DNA of 64,000 nt. Origin: Reticulitermes speratus. Lineage: Eukaryota; Arthropoda; Insecta; Blattodea; Rhinotermitidae. Numbering within the stretch: the stretch's first letter is position 1; the number at the start of each line of letters is the position of its first letter. The stretch is taken from the NCBI GenBank assembly GCA_021186555.1, contig JAJKFL010000014.1, forward strand, positions 27,048,033 through 27,112,032. Direction: 5' to 3'. Of the stretch, positions 12,960 through 24,900 are shown one piece after another. The position numbers and the translations under genes were made by a program. Under the pieces are notes generated by a model that was given only the letters and a program-made list of their open reading frames with translations, was not told the DNA's origin and did no database searches.

Positions 12960-13075
12960 AAAAAAAGATGGGACCGATACGTTGTCCCGAAACGTCGGTA
13001 AACAATTACCACACGACGCCGCTTAATATCCCAGAAGAGCGCAGATCTCATCAACATTGCGGCCGAAGCCTGAAG
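12960..13075 (+). repeat. GAAACGTCGG-motif repeat copy
   Basis: CCCGAAACGTCGGTAAACAA is followed by CACACGACGCCGCTTAATAT and CCCAGAAGAG. The most consensus-like copy in the window. Confidence 0.6.
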
Positions 13076-14374
13076 TCAAGGGCAAAGTCTTTTACTTTAA
13101 TGGGTTGGAAAGTTTGATTTACTGCCTAGACTTAAGGTGTGTTAGTATCACCGTGAAGTAAGGAATGTCAGTGTCAATGGTAATTACCTCTTAAAGACGG
13201 CAAACAAAATACTGCTAATAAACATAGCCTTGTACCTTACATAAATGAAATTTTTATGAAAATTGTTGTGAGAACCTTGTCTTGACAAAAACAGAATTAA
13301 TTTTGCTGAAAATAAAATGTATTTTCATAGGCATTTCAGGATGACATGTATTAGTGTAACACTGAAATAAAGCTGCTGCAGCCCCAAATTTCTCTATCGA
13401 ATTTAGATTGAGAAAGCGATGATTAGAACTGAAATTTAGCTCAACCGCCAGCTCCCCTTGAAGTTTGTAATCCCGGCTTGTCTGTGAAGGGGGACGAAAG
13501 AGAGATGTGCATGTGAAGTGGCCTAGATCGTGATGGGAGCAGAGAGATAGTAAGGTTTCAGAGAGGGATCAGATTTTCTTCCAGCTTAATATTCTCTCCA
13601 CAAATAAGCAAGTATATGCAAACGCAAGGATTCCGAAAGGGTGCTCAGAAATATATGTCTCTGTAAGGCTCCGAATGGGTGTTAGAAAATGACTCTGCAT
13701 GATTTATAATGGATGTAAGTCTTTCAATTTTGAACACAGTGTAGATATTGCAGGTTTACACCGACGCCTTGAAGGAGCGTGCTGCTTCTGTCTTCAGCTT
13801 TGGTGGAATAGGGTTAAGTATTTTTTTTTAAACGACGTCATTAGTTGCTACGATTATGTAGAACTGAAGGCAGAGAGTCCAGGTTAAAAACTGAAGTGGA
13901 AGATCGGAGATGTGCTGAAATTATGGAGGCGAGTTGCAAACTACATAGCCAATCAAAACAACTGGAAAAGGAAGCACTCCTCACATCACACGCTTATTTG
14001 AGACTTATGCAACTAATACGGCCATAAGTTTTACAAATATAGAACTTCCTTCCGTTTCTCACATGGAAAAACATTTTTCTAATTTCCGGAGAGGGTAGAA
14101 AAACAATATATTTATTTTATGGAGAAAGTGCAAAGTAAGTGGCACATATAATTTACCACACTCTTGAAAGAGTTAAAAGAAGATTTATGTCTATATCAAG
14201 TACTGTAATTTATTTTTATTCAGAATAAGAACTCACAGTATTCAAAGAGACCTTGTAGGTTCAGCTCAATAGCTTCGCGTCTGAAGATAAAGTAAAATAA
14301 AGTTGAAATTTTCCTTTTGTACGCTCTGAAGTCATAGGCGAGATATGTGTTATATCGCTGCCATTCTTAACTTC

Positions 14375-14470
14375 GGCACTGGATGGAGATTAATGGTAGC
14401 TTCCCGCACAGGCCACTTTACTTCCGGGGAAAAACACAAGGTACTTGTTGAATAGGAACCTATGTGTGCC
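14375..14470 (-). mobile_element. SINE family 3 fragment
   Basis: The stretch aligns by eye with the body of the 37-kb element (GGCCACTTTACTTCCGGGGA, then ACTTGTTGAATAGGAACC). The tRNA-like end is absent. Confidence 0.5.
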
Positions 14471-15062
14471 TCAGAACCGGTCTGGACGCTTTGGAGAAAA
14501 GAAAATATCTTGCTTCCTCTGGACAACGAACTTAATCCCTTGTTCACACTGTTATGGAGATACCACATTCAAACTATACCGGGTGTTTTAAGGAAATCGC
14601 GAAGTTTGAAGAGAAATCGATATATCGAGAATCTCATCAAAAATACAAGTACAATTAACTGCCAGCATAATAATATCAAGTCGCGTAATTGTAACATTAT
14701 TAGAAAGCGCTGCCCATTAGTAAACTGTTGATTACTAAGGCTTATAATTTGTACGTGAGTTACAGTCCTAATGAACAGTCGCCTATGCAAATAACTGAAT
14801 AATGTGTAGCTGCATTTGTTGTTTCCTCTGCAGGTGGTGAAAGCGTTTCTTCAAATTGGCTTTGTTCTTCGTCCTCCAAAATTCAACAATTAATAATTGT
14901 TCGCATATTATGTCCCTTCTGTATTAATAATTAAATATCAGATATTCGAAACAAACAATTTGTTCTTCGTAGCATCGGGATTCGACCCAGGAAACTTCCG
15001 AATGCGATACAAATTCTGAAGCCGAAAGCCTAATTTATATCTTGGTTACTTATCTTAATTTC

Positions 15063-15389
15063 GGGGGACACGCCGTGGCGCAGTTGCAACTCAACCAACT
15101 AGTTGGTTGAGGCACTGCGCTACAAGCCGGAACGTCGCGGGTTCGATTCTCGATTGTGTCATTGGAATTTTTCATTGACATAATCGTTTCGGTCGCACTA
15201 TGGCCCTGGGGTAAACTCAGCCTCCAACAGAAATGAGTACCAGGAATATTTCCTGGAGGGTAAAGGCGGCCGGTGCGTAGGGCTGACAACCTTACCACCT
15301 TCATGTGCCGACTGTCTAGAAATCTGGGAGCCTCAACCTCCTGGAACCCTAAGGGTCTGTCCAGGCCTGTAATGGGATTGCTTTACCTC
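15063..15389 (+). mobile_element. SINE family 2, full copy
   Basis: The tRNA-like head has CGTGGCGCAGTTGCAACTC and a B-box GGTTCGATTCT. The body contains GGGCTGACAACCTTACCACC and ends GTAATGGGATTGC. The flanking duplication ATCTTAATTTC is perfect (15052-15062 and 15390-15400). Confidence 0.88.
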
Positions 15390-17384
15390 ATCTTAATTTC
15401 TTTTGTGGTTATTTCTGTCTCCCTTGTTTCTCCATATTAATTACGTCTTAAATCTTTCTGTTTCATTTCAATTTGCCCTTACGTAGTTTCTTTATATGCC
15501 CACTGTTTTATGTTTGTGTGTTATGTAATGTGAAATTTAAAGGATCAGGTACGAGCGTAAATCATGCACTTAACTACCACAATTAGCACTCTCTCGGTAC
15601 GGAGATGTAATTGCGGCTAAGGCACCTGCATATAGATTTCACATTAATGACGCCCATACGTTTGATTGAAGTCTTTGTGCTATGTTATAATCAAGCTTTG
15701 TTTTTCTGCTAACAATTTCACTCATCCAGAATGGCCAGTAACTGTTGCGGAAATAAAACAGTAATGAAGTTCCGTAGCTGTGCAATTAAACGCTGGGAAA
15801 ATATCTCATCAGAATGCGCACGAGTCGGGAGATTGCATGAGAGTTCGGACGCTATAAATTTTATCGTCACGTCTCACCTCGCATAGCTGTGTTATATTTA
15901 GCCTGACAATGTTCCGAAGTAAAATTCGCCTGTCAGTTGCAGATTAGGTAGCCGTTGCTTGGTAGTTGATTACTGACTAATTCCATGCATCAGAGTCATT
16001 CACCCTGTCAGAGAATTACCCGAAGGATCATGACGGTTTTTACAATACCCTGCCGATGGAATTTGTCCCGAACCATTTTAATCCCCTCCACAAACTTACA
16101 TGTTATTTCTTATTGTAAATTATAATGTCATCTCACATTTTACGCCCAGGTTATCCAGCTGGTCTTCAACGGTGTGGTTATCCTACTACAATTTTGTGCA
16201 TGTTTCTCCTTTTATGCGTACAGTTGCCTGTTTTTTCTGTTTTATTCTTCTTGGTTTTTTCTTTATAGTAATGTGTCCTGAAGATTTCAAACAATGGAGC
16301 ACTTTATGGTACAATTCCATTTTCCTGCTGCTTCCTCTATTGTACATACCAAATGTTCCTCATAATACTCTGTTCTAAAACAAAAACTGTATCATTGTTG
16401 TAACGTTTATATGAACAGTCCAAAAGAATGACGTACATCTTTATTCTGATGCAGAAAATTTATTCAATAAATTTAACAACCTTTCCAAAAAATTATTTTT
16501 TTTTTAATATTTCGCATGTTGATAATATTATTTCCAAATATAAAATTAACGATAACAACAGTATTTTATCACTTCAAATATATGTTTAAACTTAAATAGT
16601 TACATCACTTTGTCTATGATTATTGTAATTCAGGACATATGTTGTATGCATAGCACATTACTGTATACATAAATCTGTGATGATATACAACACGATACAT
16701 GATAATATTGCACACGTTTTTACAAGTTTATCAAATTTACTTTTTAAGGAAGTGTGACACTTTGGTTGCATTCAAAAATAAGTATCTTACAACATTTACT
16801 CTGTCACAAATTGTGTGTATTTATTTTGATGACACCTTTATAATCTATTCATAGTTGTTACGCATATTCTGTCACATGCTTTACCCTGCATGCAGCTCCA
16901 TCTATTAATCCAGAAAATTCTGGCTTCCTTTTGTCTTTCTGCATCAACCCCTAATCAACTCTCCTTTACAGTGGAAACAGAGAACTTGTATAGAGGAAGT
17001 ATCATCTGAAGAATGTAAAAGTGCTCATACGTGTATACATTTTCTTGCTTCGTGGTCTTTAGGAAGCTAAAGCAGAGTGTAGAAGATTGCGTACTAGGTA
17101 TCTAAATATGTACTTGTAGAAAGAGCTAAAGTAAATTAATATACCTGTAAGCGCCACTGCTGTCTTATTACAGAGAATATAACTTGACAGAAACTTCAGA
17201 AATTTCATTCGCTTATATAGTGCAGCTAGTATTGTGTGATTATCAAAACAGTACTTCAAGCTACAAGCATTTCATTTTTAATATATTACATTTATTTATT
17301 CATAGTCCAACAACACTTTCAGTAATTCAGACTACGTAGCTTCAAATGGCTGGTTTGTTAGGAAACACTGATTTGAATATATGT

Positions 17385-17545
17385 GAAGGTACGTGGCCTG
17401 GTTTGAGGCATTATCCCGGAATTGCCTGGAAGTACTGATTAACCTCATGAAGATAGAATAGTCCGAGATTCGAATGGGGAATCTCCTGAATACAAATCAG
17501 GAGCGGCACTGCTTCAGCCAACTTGCTCGACCAAAGGACGTTTTA
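17385..17545 (-). mobile_element. tRNA-like SINE fragment
   Basis: The minus strand shows GAGCAAGTTGGCTGAAGCAG followed, after an anticodon-like segment, by ATTCGAATCTCGG. The layout is a tRNA-like head plus body. It resembles the plus-strand element at 31338-31516. Confidence 0.5.
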
Positions 17546-19094
17546 CTCTGAATGCAAAATTAATTCCTCTCGCATTTCAAAATTACGCGTTCGAATGTGG
17601 TGAATTCTAACAAAGCTGATCATGCTTGTTACACTGTTTAAACTAAGTCACGAAAATCATCTCATTTTGGATAAGGAGTTACAAATAACTGGAATTGTTT
17701 AGGACTGGAACATCTGAACAGAAATTAAAACAGACCAAAAATTAAACAGACTAAATTCACTAAATTAAGCCGGTGGGGCATACACTTAGAGCAAAAGACC
17801 TTAAGCTGTAATTCCTTGCAGTGTTTGAACAATCGCAATGATTTGTGTAAGATGTATTAGTCACTCCGTCATTAGATTTGCGTGTGAATTGCAAGGTCAG
17901 AAAATCTTTCTATAGTTACATCCACGTTCCAGTCTAACACGTGAATGCAGTATGTCTCACAAGAACAACGGCTGCAACTGACATGGATGTACGCATGCCT
18001 GGCTTTGTATCTGGAGTCAGTTCGATATTAGAAGTCGACATTCACCAACGAGTGAAGTGCAATAATCATCTATATTAGCATTTGTGTCACCATCGTCATC
18101 TTGTGATTAAACTACAGTAGAACTTGAAACTTGATGTTATCCGAACACGTGTGCTGTTTGTTGTGAAGTTAGCAGTTACAGATGTTGTTCGCGAGTAAGT
18201 ATACGTGTAGAGCGTCGTGATCCTACAACGTTCTCAGAGTTAAATTTGACGTTCATGCAGTTGTGTTAGTACGTAAACCCTGTAGAATCAGAAATGTTTG
18301 AAAAATTTAAATCTTATTTATGCATACGTTGTGTAGTTCACGTATTTTAACATATGGTTTTATTGAATGAAATAATCCTAAATAAAATATGCTGTATTCG
18401 TTTATAGAGGAGAGATTCGGCTGGAATGATTTTATTATAATCCTATATTCGCTTGACCGCTTTGTTAGACGAAATGAAAGCGTTGTTCTGTTTACGCCAG
18501 GTTTGATAAATTAACGTACACGCTAATTTGGCTGCAGGAAAATTTTGTGTATGAAATTAAATTATGCTGTTTCGTTGAAGCCTGATTTAATAAAATTAAT
18601 ATGTAAAATTCATTTCCTACGCCACAGAAAACACACAGCCCTTCTTCACTTACAGTTCTTTTGAGTTAACGCGCTTTTCATTCTGAAAATCAAGCGGAAA
18701 ACGTCAAAACAATGTGGAAAATTGCCATAAGCTATTATAGTAAATCACATGCTCCACACAGAAACCCGTATGCTTCGGATTTAGTTAAATTTAATTGTGT
18801 AATACTGAGGTAATTTAATGCAGTACACTCAATTTAAATTGCTGAAAACCCCCCATTTTTGAACTTCTTTGAATTTAATTAACTTTAATGTGTGTTCCCA
18901 TCCCTGCTGATCGCCTATTTGAACCTCTCTCTCCGTCCGTCCCTCCATTTGTGCGTAAGTAACGACTAAAGTACTGCTGAACGGAGTTTTATAAAATTTT
19001 CTGTTGGAGAATTTCAAGAAAAAATGTCGAGCTTGTTCAGTTTTTACGTACTTTGAATAAGGATTTTGTTCTCCTGGGAAACGAAACGGCGTCA

Positions 19095-19245
19095 ATGGAT
19101 AATTGGATCCTGCTGTTTAGAGGTACGTAATTTGGTCATCTTCAAAGGTCGATGAGTCCTAGCGACCCTTTAAGATGACGACACTAGGTTGCCTCGAAAC
19201 GTCGGGATCCGATTACACATTGACGTCATTACATATCCTAGATAG
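19095..19245 (+). repeat. GAAACGTCGG-motif repeat copy with hairpin
   Basis: A short inverted pair CATCTTCAAAGGTCG / CGACCCTTTAAGATG precedes CTCGAAACGTCGGGATCCG and a TGACGTCATTACATATCC version of the trailing motif. Confidence 0.6.
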
Positions 19246-19560
19246 AACAGAACCCTCAGCTACACCGCTGCCAAAACCTCAATCCTCGCATACAACGAAA
19301 ATGTTAACGACCATTTTATATGGCAACCTACGTGCGTTTAACGTGCCACTCGTGCCTAACTCACTAAATAATTGTGAATGCGAGAAATGTTTAAAACAAA
19401 ATGGTGTAGAAGAGAAAGAAAGAAGGACTTAGCTTATACGCAATATGTTTTTCCCGTTTTCAAATAAATTAAACTCATGTAGCTGTATGAGTAACATTCG
19501 CATATTTTCAGAATATAGTTCAAGGATGCCTTTAACCGTGTATACACATTCTAGCGTGTA

Positions 19561-19671
19561 TAGGGTAACAACCTTGCCACCTTCATGCTCCGATTGTCTT
19601 GAAATTTGGGAGCCTCAACCGCCTGAAAATCTCAGGGCCTGTTCAGGCCTATATAGGGATAGCTTTGCCCA
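19561..19671 (+). mobile_element. SINE family 2, 3' fragment
   Basis: Only the 3' third is present, from AGGGTAACAACCTTGCCACC through the GTTCAGGCCTATATAGGGAT region. No tRNA-like head. Confidence 0.8.
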
Positions 19672-21551
19672 TCCTAGCATTTGAAAAACTAAGATCATAT
19701 TTGAGTTAAAGTATTATGAAGTCGGATTTATTTTATATTTTAATGCATTCTGTGATGTTGGTAACATACGAATTCGAAGCATATCTTAAACAAGATGCAT
19801 ATTATTTTTAATTTTTTAATGTGTCTCATCTTAAAGTGAATGATTTTCTTATACGTTTTATATTGTGCTTAAATATGTGGTGAAAATAACAGAAGAAATA
19901 AGTGTATGCATGGATGTTAACATGTCCTTTATAATACCTGACGGCGCATGCACTTGTTAAGTATACGCTGTGCAGTACAGACACTTTGCTTTCCGATTAA
20001 AGTTTTAAACACTGGATTGTGATAAGAAAATGTTAGGCCTATATTAATATCGAACAATTTTTTTGTGCAAGGGTCGTGTGAAAATATAAGAATGCCCGGT
20101 CGCAAGTCAGTTGTTAACAATAAAAGTCGTGCTTTCATGGATTTTTTTATACCAAGCGGTTCAAGGACTAAAAATTACTATTAAATAATTATTAGTAAAA
20201 ATTAATACTGCATTTAGTTATAATTTAATTTTTAGGACTTCTTATTCTCTAAGCATGGAAGAACGTCAATGAGAAGCTTCCCTTATTCCTTTGTCACTGA
20301 TAATTTTTAAGAAATACACGAAGTTCCCTTATATAAACTTATGACAAATACACTTTGTATTAGTACTGAAAGAACAAAGGAGATGGTGGAGCTGTCCTCC
20401 ATTCTGATTGGGGAGCACAAGTTAAATGTGTTCGAAAATTCTCACGGTCTGCAGTAGTATGCGAACCATATGTGGCATACTTGTAAAATTACTATAAAAG
20501 ATTCACTTTCTGTAAATGGCTTGTTAGGAAAACAAAGTTCTTTACTTATATTCCACAAATAATATTTTGGTCCACATTACATATCTTACTTTCAAAGAGT
20601 GCAATAGACTATGTAGTTCGCAAGATAAAATATATGCAACCTCGAACGAATAAAGCCGTAGTGCAAAGAGGTTTATTTGTGGGTTTTTCTTGTGAAATTA
20701 GTATGAGGAACAAGAAGAAATGTCTCGCATTTCACAACCTGACTTTTACGAAAATCCACTCCATACTACAGTAGGCGTATTTAATAAACATATAAGGTGA
20801 AGTTTTCGTTTATGTAATAGTTTGGACCTAATATAGTGGGTTTATGGAACCGCATTCTTTATCTATCTGTCTTATTCTCCAACAATTTACACGCCTCTTT
20901 TATTTTTGACATGCCGCCGTCTTGTACTTAAGACGGAATGTCTGCCTAAAGGTAATATCGACGTTAACGTGGTATAATAACTGTTTTATGCGTTTGCTAC
21001 TTTCTTTTAAAAACCAGAGCTAAGCGACAAACACTTAACAACGCTTCTTATTCACAGAACATTTTATAAAATAATTTCATTTAAAAGTTTTAACTGCATT
21101 AAAAGTAGTAAGCTTAAAAATTTTTAAAACTTTATGTCAATACATTTAAGTGCATCTAATCTTACACTAGTGATTCTCAGTTCATACTCTCGCCATCACT
21201 GGTGTTAGGTCAGCTGGGCCGAGACTACCCTCACTTATAGCTAGAAATTAACGTATTTCAAAATTCGCTTAAAATGTCAGTGGATTACAATTTTATTAAT
21301 TTTACATCTTTCTCACGGTCCCCTTTACAGAGCGAGAAAACAACACAACAGACCGACTGTTTAATCCTTTAAAACAATATTAACCTGGATTATATTTAAC
21401 GATTCACGTCGTACCGCGCAGTAAACACACTCCGTCTCGGTTATGAAAACCAATCAGTTAATGCTGTTTAGAGAAATAATCACTGGTTTGTTCTGAAATG
21501 TGTACCTAACACATAAAAACATTGTGTGGGCACAGTGCAGATATTTTAATA

Positions 21552-21760
21552 TTAAAGCTTTTGGTGTGTAAAGTGACCACTAGGCTTTAAAGGGTTAATA
21601 TAATGTGATTTCATATTCCCTACTAGTAATATTGTTCCTAGCAAGATGTTGACGTATAAAATGAACTTTTTATGGTGATTCACAGAGAACACCGTCACGT
21701 CCAAATGATCCGCGAAATGCAAGAAATTTGGAAACCACTGTTGTAGGTCACTGCATAATA
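21552..21760 (-). repeat. hAT-like terminal fragment and flanking repeat
   Basis: On the minus strand CAGTGGTTTCCAAATTTCTT resembles a hAT terminus (compare 2216). An AACCCTTTAAAGCCTAGTGG block near 21580 recurs in weaker form at 58990. Confidence 0.35.
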
Positions 21761-22774
21761 TGAGGATCTTAAACGTTGCATTGAATGAGTCTTCCCAAAT
21801 TCTTCCGGCTTTAGGCGGAAAATAATATTTATCATTAAGTTTCAGATTAGTGTAAGCGCTGAAATGCAAAATGTAATGAGCTTTATTTTAGCCAAAAATA
21901 AAATTCTTCAGCGTCCCATATTGTGGGTGTGACCTAATATAAAGCACTTCGAATTGTACAGGAGAGGAAGCACATTTGACAATGTATACATTTCGTACTT
22001 AAAGTTGCTGTGTTTCAAAAATTGGTCTAACTATCTAATTAAGTCCGATGAGTACAATAATTTACTTCTTGAACGTCGAACAGTTCCTCAGTTGGTCATA
22101 AATTCCCACCCTTGAGACCAACTATTTTTCTACGAACGCCTTAAGTCTTTCAAGTAACATGTCTTATTCATTTCTCCCCACAAAACCCTGGATACATTTC
22201 TGCTTGCTCATGTGTGCCATGTACCCCGTACATCTCACGCGCCTTCAATCTATCATTTTAACAATATCCTATTTGGAGTATATAACTTTTCGAGCCTCCT
22301 TTCGCTTCCTTCTTCGTAAGTTTTAAAAATTGATCAAAAACTAGAAAGTACTTCGCAATTAATATCAATGTAACACTAAAACTAAAGATTTCCTGCATCT
22401 TTGATGTGTTCGAGTCCCTTTCATTTTCGTGCTTACGATAAATTAATGTATTACATAAAATTGGTACTATCTTGAAATACTTCATGGTGGGAATACTATT
22501 TTTCTTAGAATAACTGCGAAATTCTTGCTCTTTCTGAGTATTTAATAAATTTGTATTCACAATAATACCTAGTCTTATAGTTTTAACGTCTGTTGTTTAT
22601 AATTGCAGGTACCCAGTTTATTTATCAAGAAGTTGTATTTTTAAGCTTTGGCGCTGCTGCAAATATATGTCGTCTTTCACCCGACGTTTAGTAATGCCTA
22701 AATTTTTCAAGTAATCTTGTCATTACAAGTGAATGAATGCGTGAGATGTATATACAATCTTGTGATATAATACG

Positions 22775-22797
22775 CACATACATACATACATACACAC
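22775..22797. repeat. (ACAT)n microsatellite
   Basis: Five to six tetranucleotide units. Confidence 0.9.
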
Positions 22798-23139
22798 TTA
22801 TCAATAAATGCCCACACAACCTTGCATAAACGTGTACATACCTAAAGAGGTTCACTGCTTTCGAAATTATCATTCTCATGCCACATGTATACATTGTCAA
22901 ACGTGACATACAATATTAAGATAGAAGTAATATGGGCTTCCAGCTCAGAGTAATATAAATGTTTTGTCAGGATAATATTTCTGCTGTTAAATTAATTTAA
23001 ATCTAAACTACAGGCGTGCCATTATGGTGACTGTAGAGGCGTTGGTCGTAACGTAAGACCACAATGCATATATTTCGGGTTATTTACACTCGTTTCTAAT
23101 AAGAACACGTCAGATTTCATTGTAATACTATCTCACTCC

Positions 23140-23420
23140 TTTTCCATATAGTTTTCGCCTTAATTGAAGGCACTTATCATATCGTGGGACGAGCTTTCTC
23201 CTGTACTGTTAGTAGTCCGTGTCCCTTACTATCAGCCATCGCGTTACAACTGTTTCGGCGTGGCACACTTCTTTAAATTTGTGGCCTCGAAGACCTTGCT
23301 TCAGCTTTGGAAACCGATGGTAATCGCTTAGCGAGAAATTCCTCCAATATAATCACAACCAATGCATGTTTTCAGTTTCGAAATTTTACGCCATGTAGAC
23401 ATATTCTGTACTTGACAATC
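23140..23420 (-). pseudogene. Mariner-like transposase C-terminal remnant
   Basis: The minus strand reads GHKFKEVCHAETVVTRWL, then DTDY, a stop, and KLVPRYDKCL after a frameshift. This pattern (GHKFK...W...DxDFY..G..KLVPRxDKCLN) is the end of mariner transposases. Disrupted by stops. Confidence 0.6.
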
Positions 23421-24844
23421 GTATTTTAATAGTATTAAACGTAACGGTGAAATTTTAATTAAATTCAAAAGTATAGGCTATTTATTTGACACTATTTTAT
23501 ATTACAGTATTCATTCTGAGCTTCAGTAATTGGCGCCATAAATAAAGTTTACAACACAAAATCCAAGCGCAAAGAATTTTACTGTTATTACAGGAGACAA
23601 CATTTACGGTTGGTAATATCTCAGTGTAAGTAAACAAGTACAGTATGGCGGTCTGAGAAATCTTACGTCATTTTTTCCATGCTTAACTAAGTCGTATTTT
23701 AAAGATATAAATGTTCTGTGTCTTAACCAGGTTTAATAGTTTAAACACGTCTGACAAGTACACCAATTTCAAAATTCACTTTCAATTAATTTGTGATATG
23801 TTGGAAAACGTTTTAAAATTTTACAAAGAAGCGTAACGACAGAGGCACTTCGAAACAAAAAAATACCCTTAATGAACGTTTTACGTAGAATTAACCATAA
23901 TATGTCTAATTTCGCTACATGTTTGTGATGAGTAGTTTGTGATCCGTAACAATTGTGTTTGGGAAATGATTGTGCAGTTTATTTAAATTTAAATGTCATT
24001 ACGCATTTATCTTTCTCTTGTTTGTAAGTTTATTTACATGTTTTTTTGGTAATATTCTTAATATAAGCCCAAGGTATATTTCTGAACGAGACTAAACTTT
24101 TTGTGGTAAGTACATTGTATTAATTTGTTGTGGTGCTTTTTGTGGTGGACTCAGGTTAAATTAGCTATTTGTATGTGGATGTGGACCCGAAGGTTTTATT
24201 GGTAGCTGTGTGACCTACTTCGTCCCTCATAATACAATACAGCCGGCCGTCGTATTTGCAGATTTGCACGTCACAGTGAAAGTATGCCCTATGTATGAAT
24301 ACTTATTAGCCTGAAACCCTGAAGGTTTATTCAGTAGGAAAATAAGTATCAAATAACCTATATGCAGTGTTGAAAACACAACTGATGCGAAAAATAGTTT
24401 TGTTAATTTATAAGCACTAAAAAGATACATCTGTTAATAATGAAATTCAATTCATTATAATGAGAGATAAAATTAGATTAGGCATGAAATGGCCATATAT
24501 TTGTCATATTGAATACTGACTGAGGTAGAAAATTGGTATTAAATATTTTTCATCTGTCCTTAGTAATACTGACGGCATCCATGTGAAAATGGGGATGAGA
24601 TTTTAAAAAGTTTGCTTCTCGAAACTAACCTGTAGCAATTAAGAATGCATGAATTATATTACGCCCACTTATAGCGAACATCATGCAATAGGAACTAAAA
24701 GTGATTAAGGCCAGAGAAGAATAATCAGAAGAGAGATGTGAATAACCTGAATTCCTTAATTCAGGCCATAATACGGCCAACAGTTTTTCTTACACCAATG
24801 CAAGTCACATTCGCCACTGCCTTGGACGTCATCTTGACTATAAA

Positions 24845-24900
24845 TCATTGCTGCAACTCTTTTTTTATTTCTTCAACTTCATACCCGTAAGTCTCCATTT
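24845..24900 (-). CDS. Gene A terminal coding exon 7
   Basis: A 56-bp exon follows a strong acceptor (TATATTTGTTTCAG). It completes a split codon (GAA) and encodes [17 protein letters not shown] then TGA. Phase and the YGY motif, common near the C-terminus of this family, both fit. The EVEEIKKEL tail recalls the clavesin C-terminus. The nearest plain AATAAA on the minus strand is at 24331-24326, about 0.5 kb downstream; I cannot tell whether it is used. Confidence 0.8.

Larger units (their letters stand above)
12047..15050. other. Gene-free stretch
   Basis: Contains the repeat copy at 12960 and a SINE fragment at 14375. No exon with family similarity seen. Confidence 0.5.
15401..24844. other. 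Long gene-free stretch downstream of gene A
   Basis: Very A+T-rich. Contains the small SINE, repeat, hAT and mariner fragments listed separately. A TTTATT at 24326-24331 is a possible polyadenylation signal for gene A on the minus strand. No other gene found. Confidence 0.5.

Noticed and set aside
16100..16378. 92-codon hydrophobic plus-strand ORF
   Set aside because: Phe/Leu-rich frame in T-rich DNA with no motif or splice context.
24227..24430. GFQANKYSYIGHTF frame as gene A last exon
   Set aside because: An acceptor-like site exists but the phase is wrong; the exon at 24900-24845 fits phase and motif.
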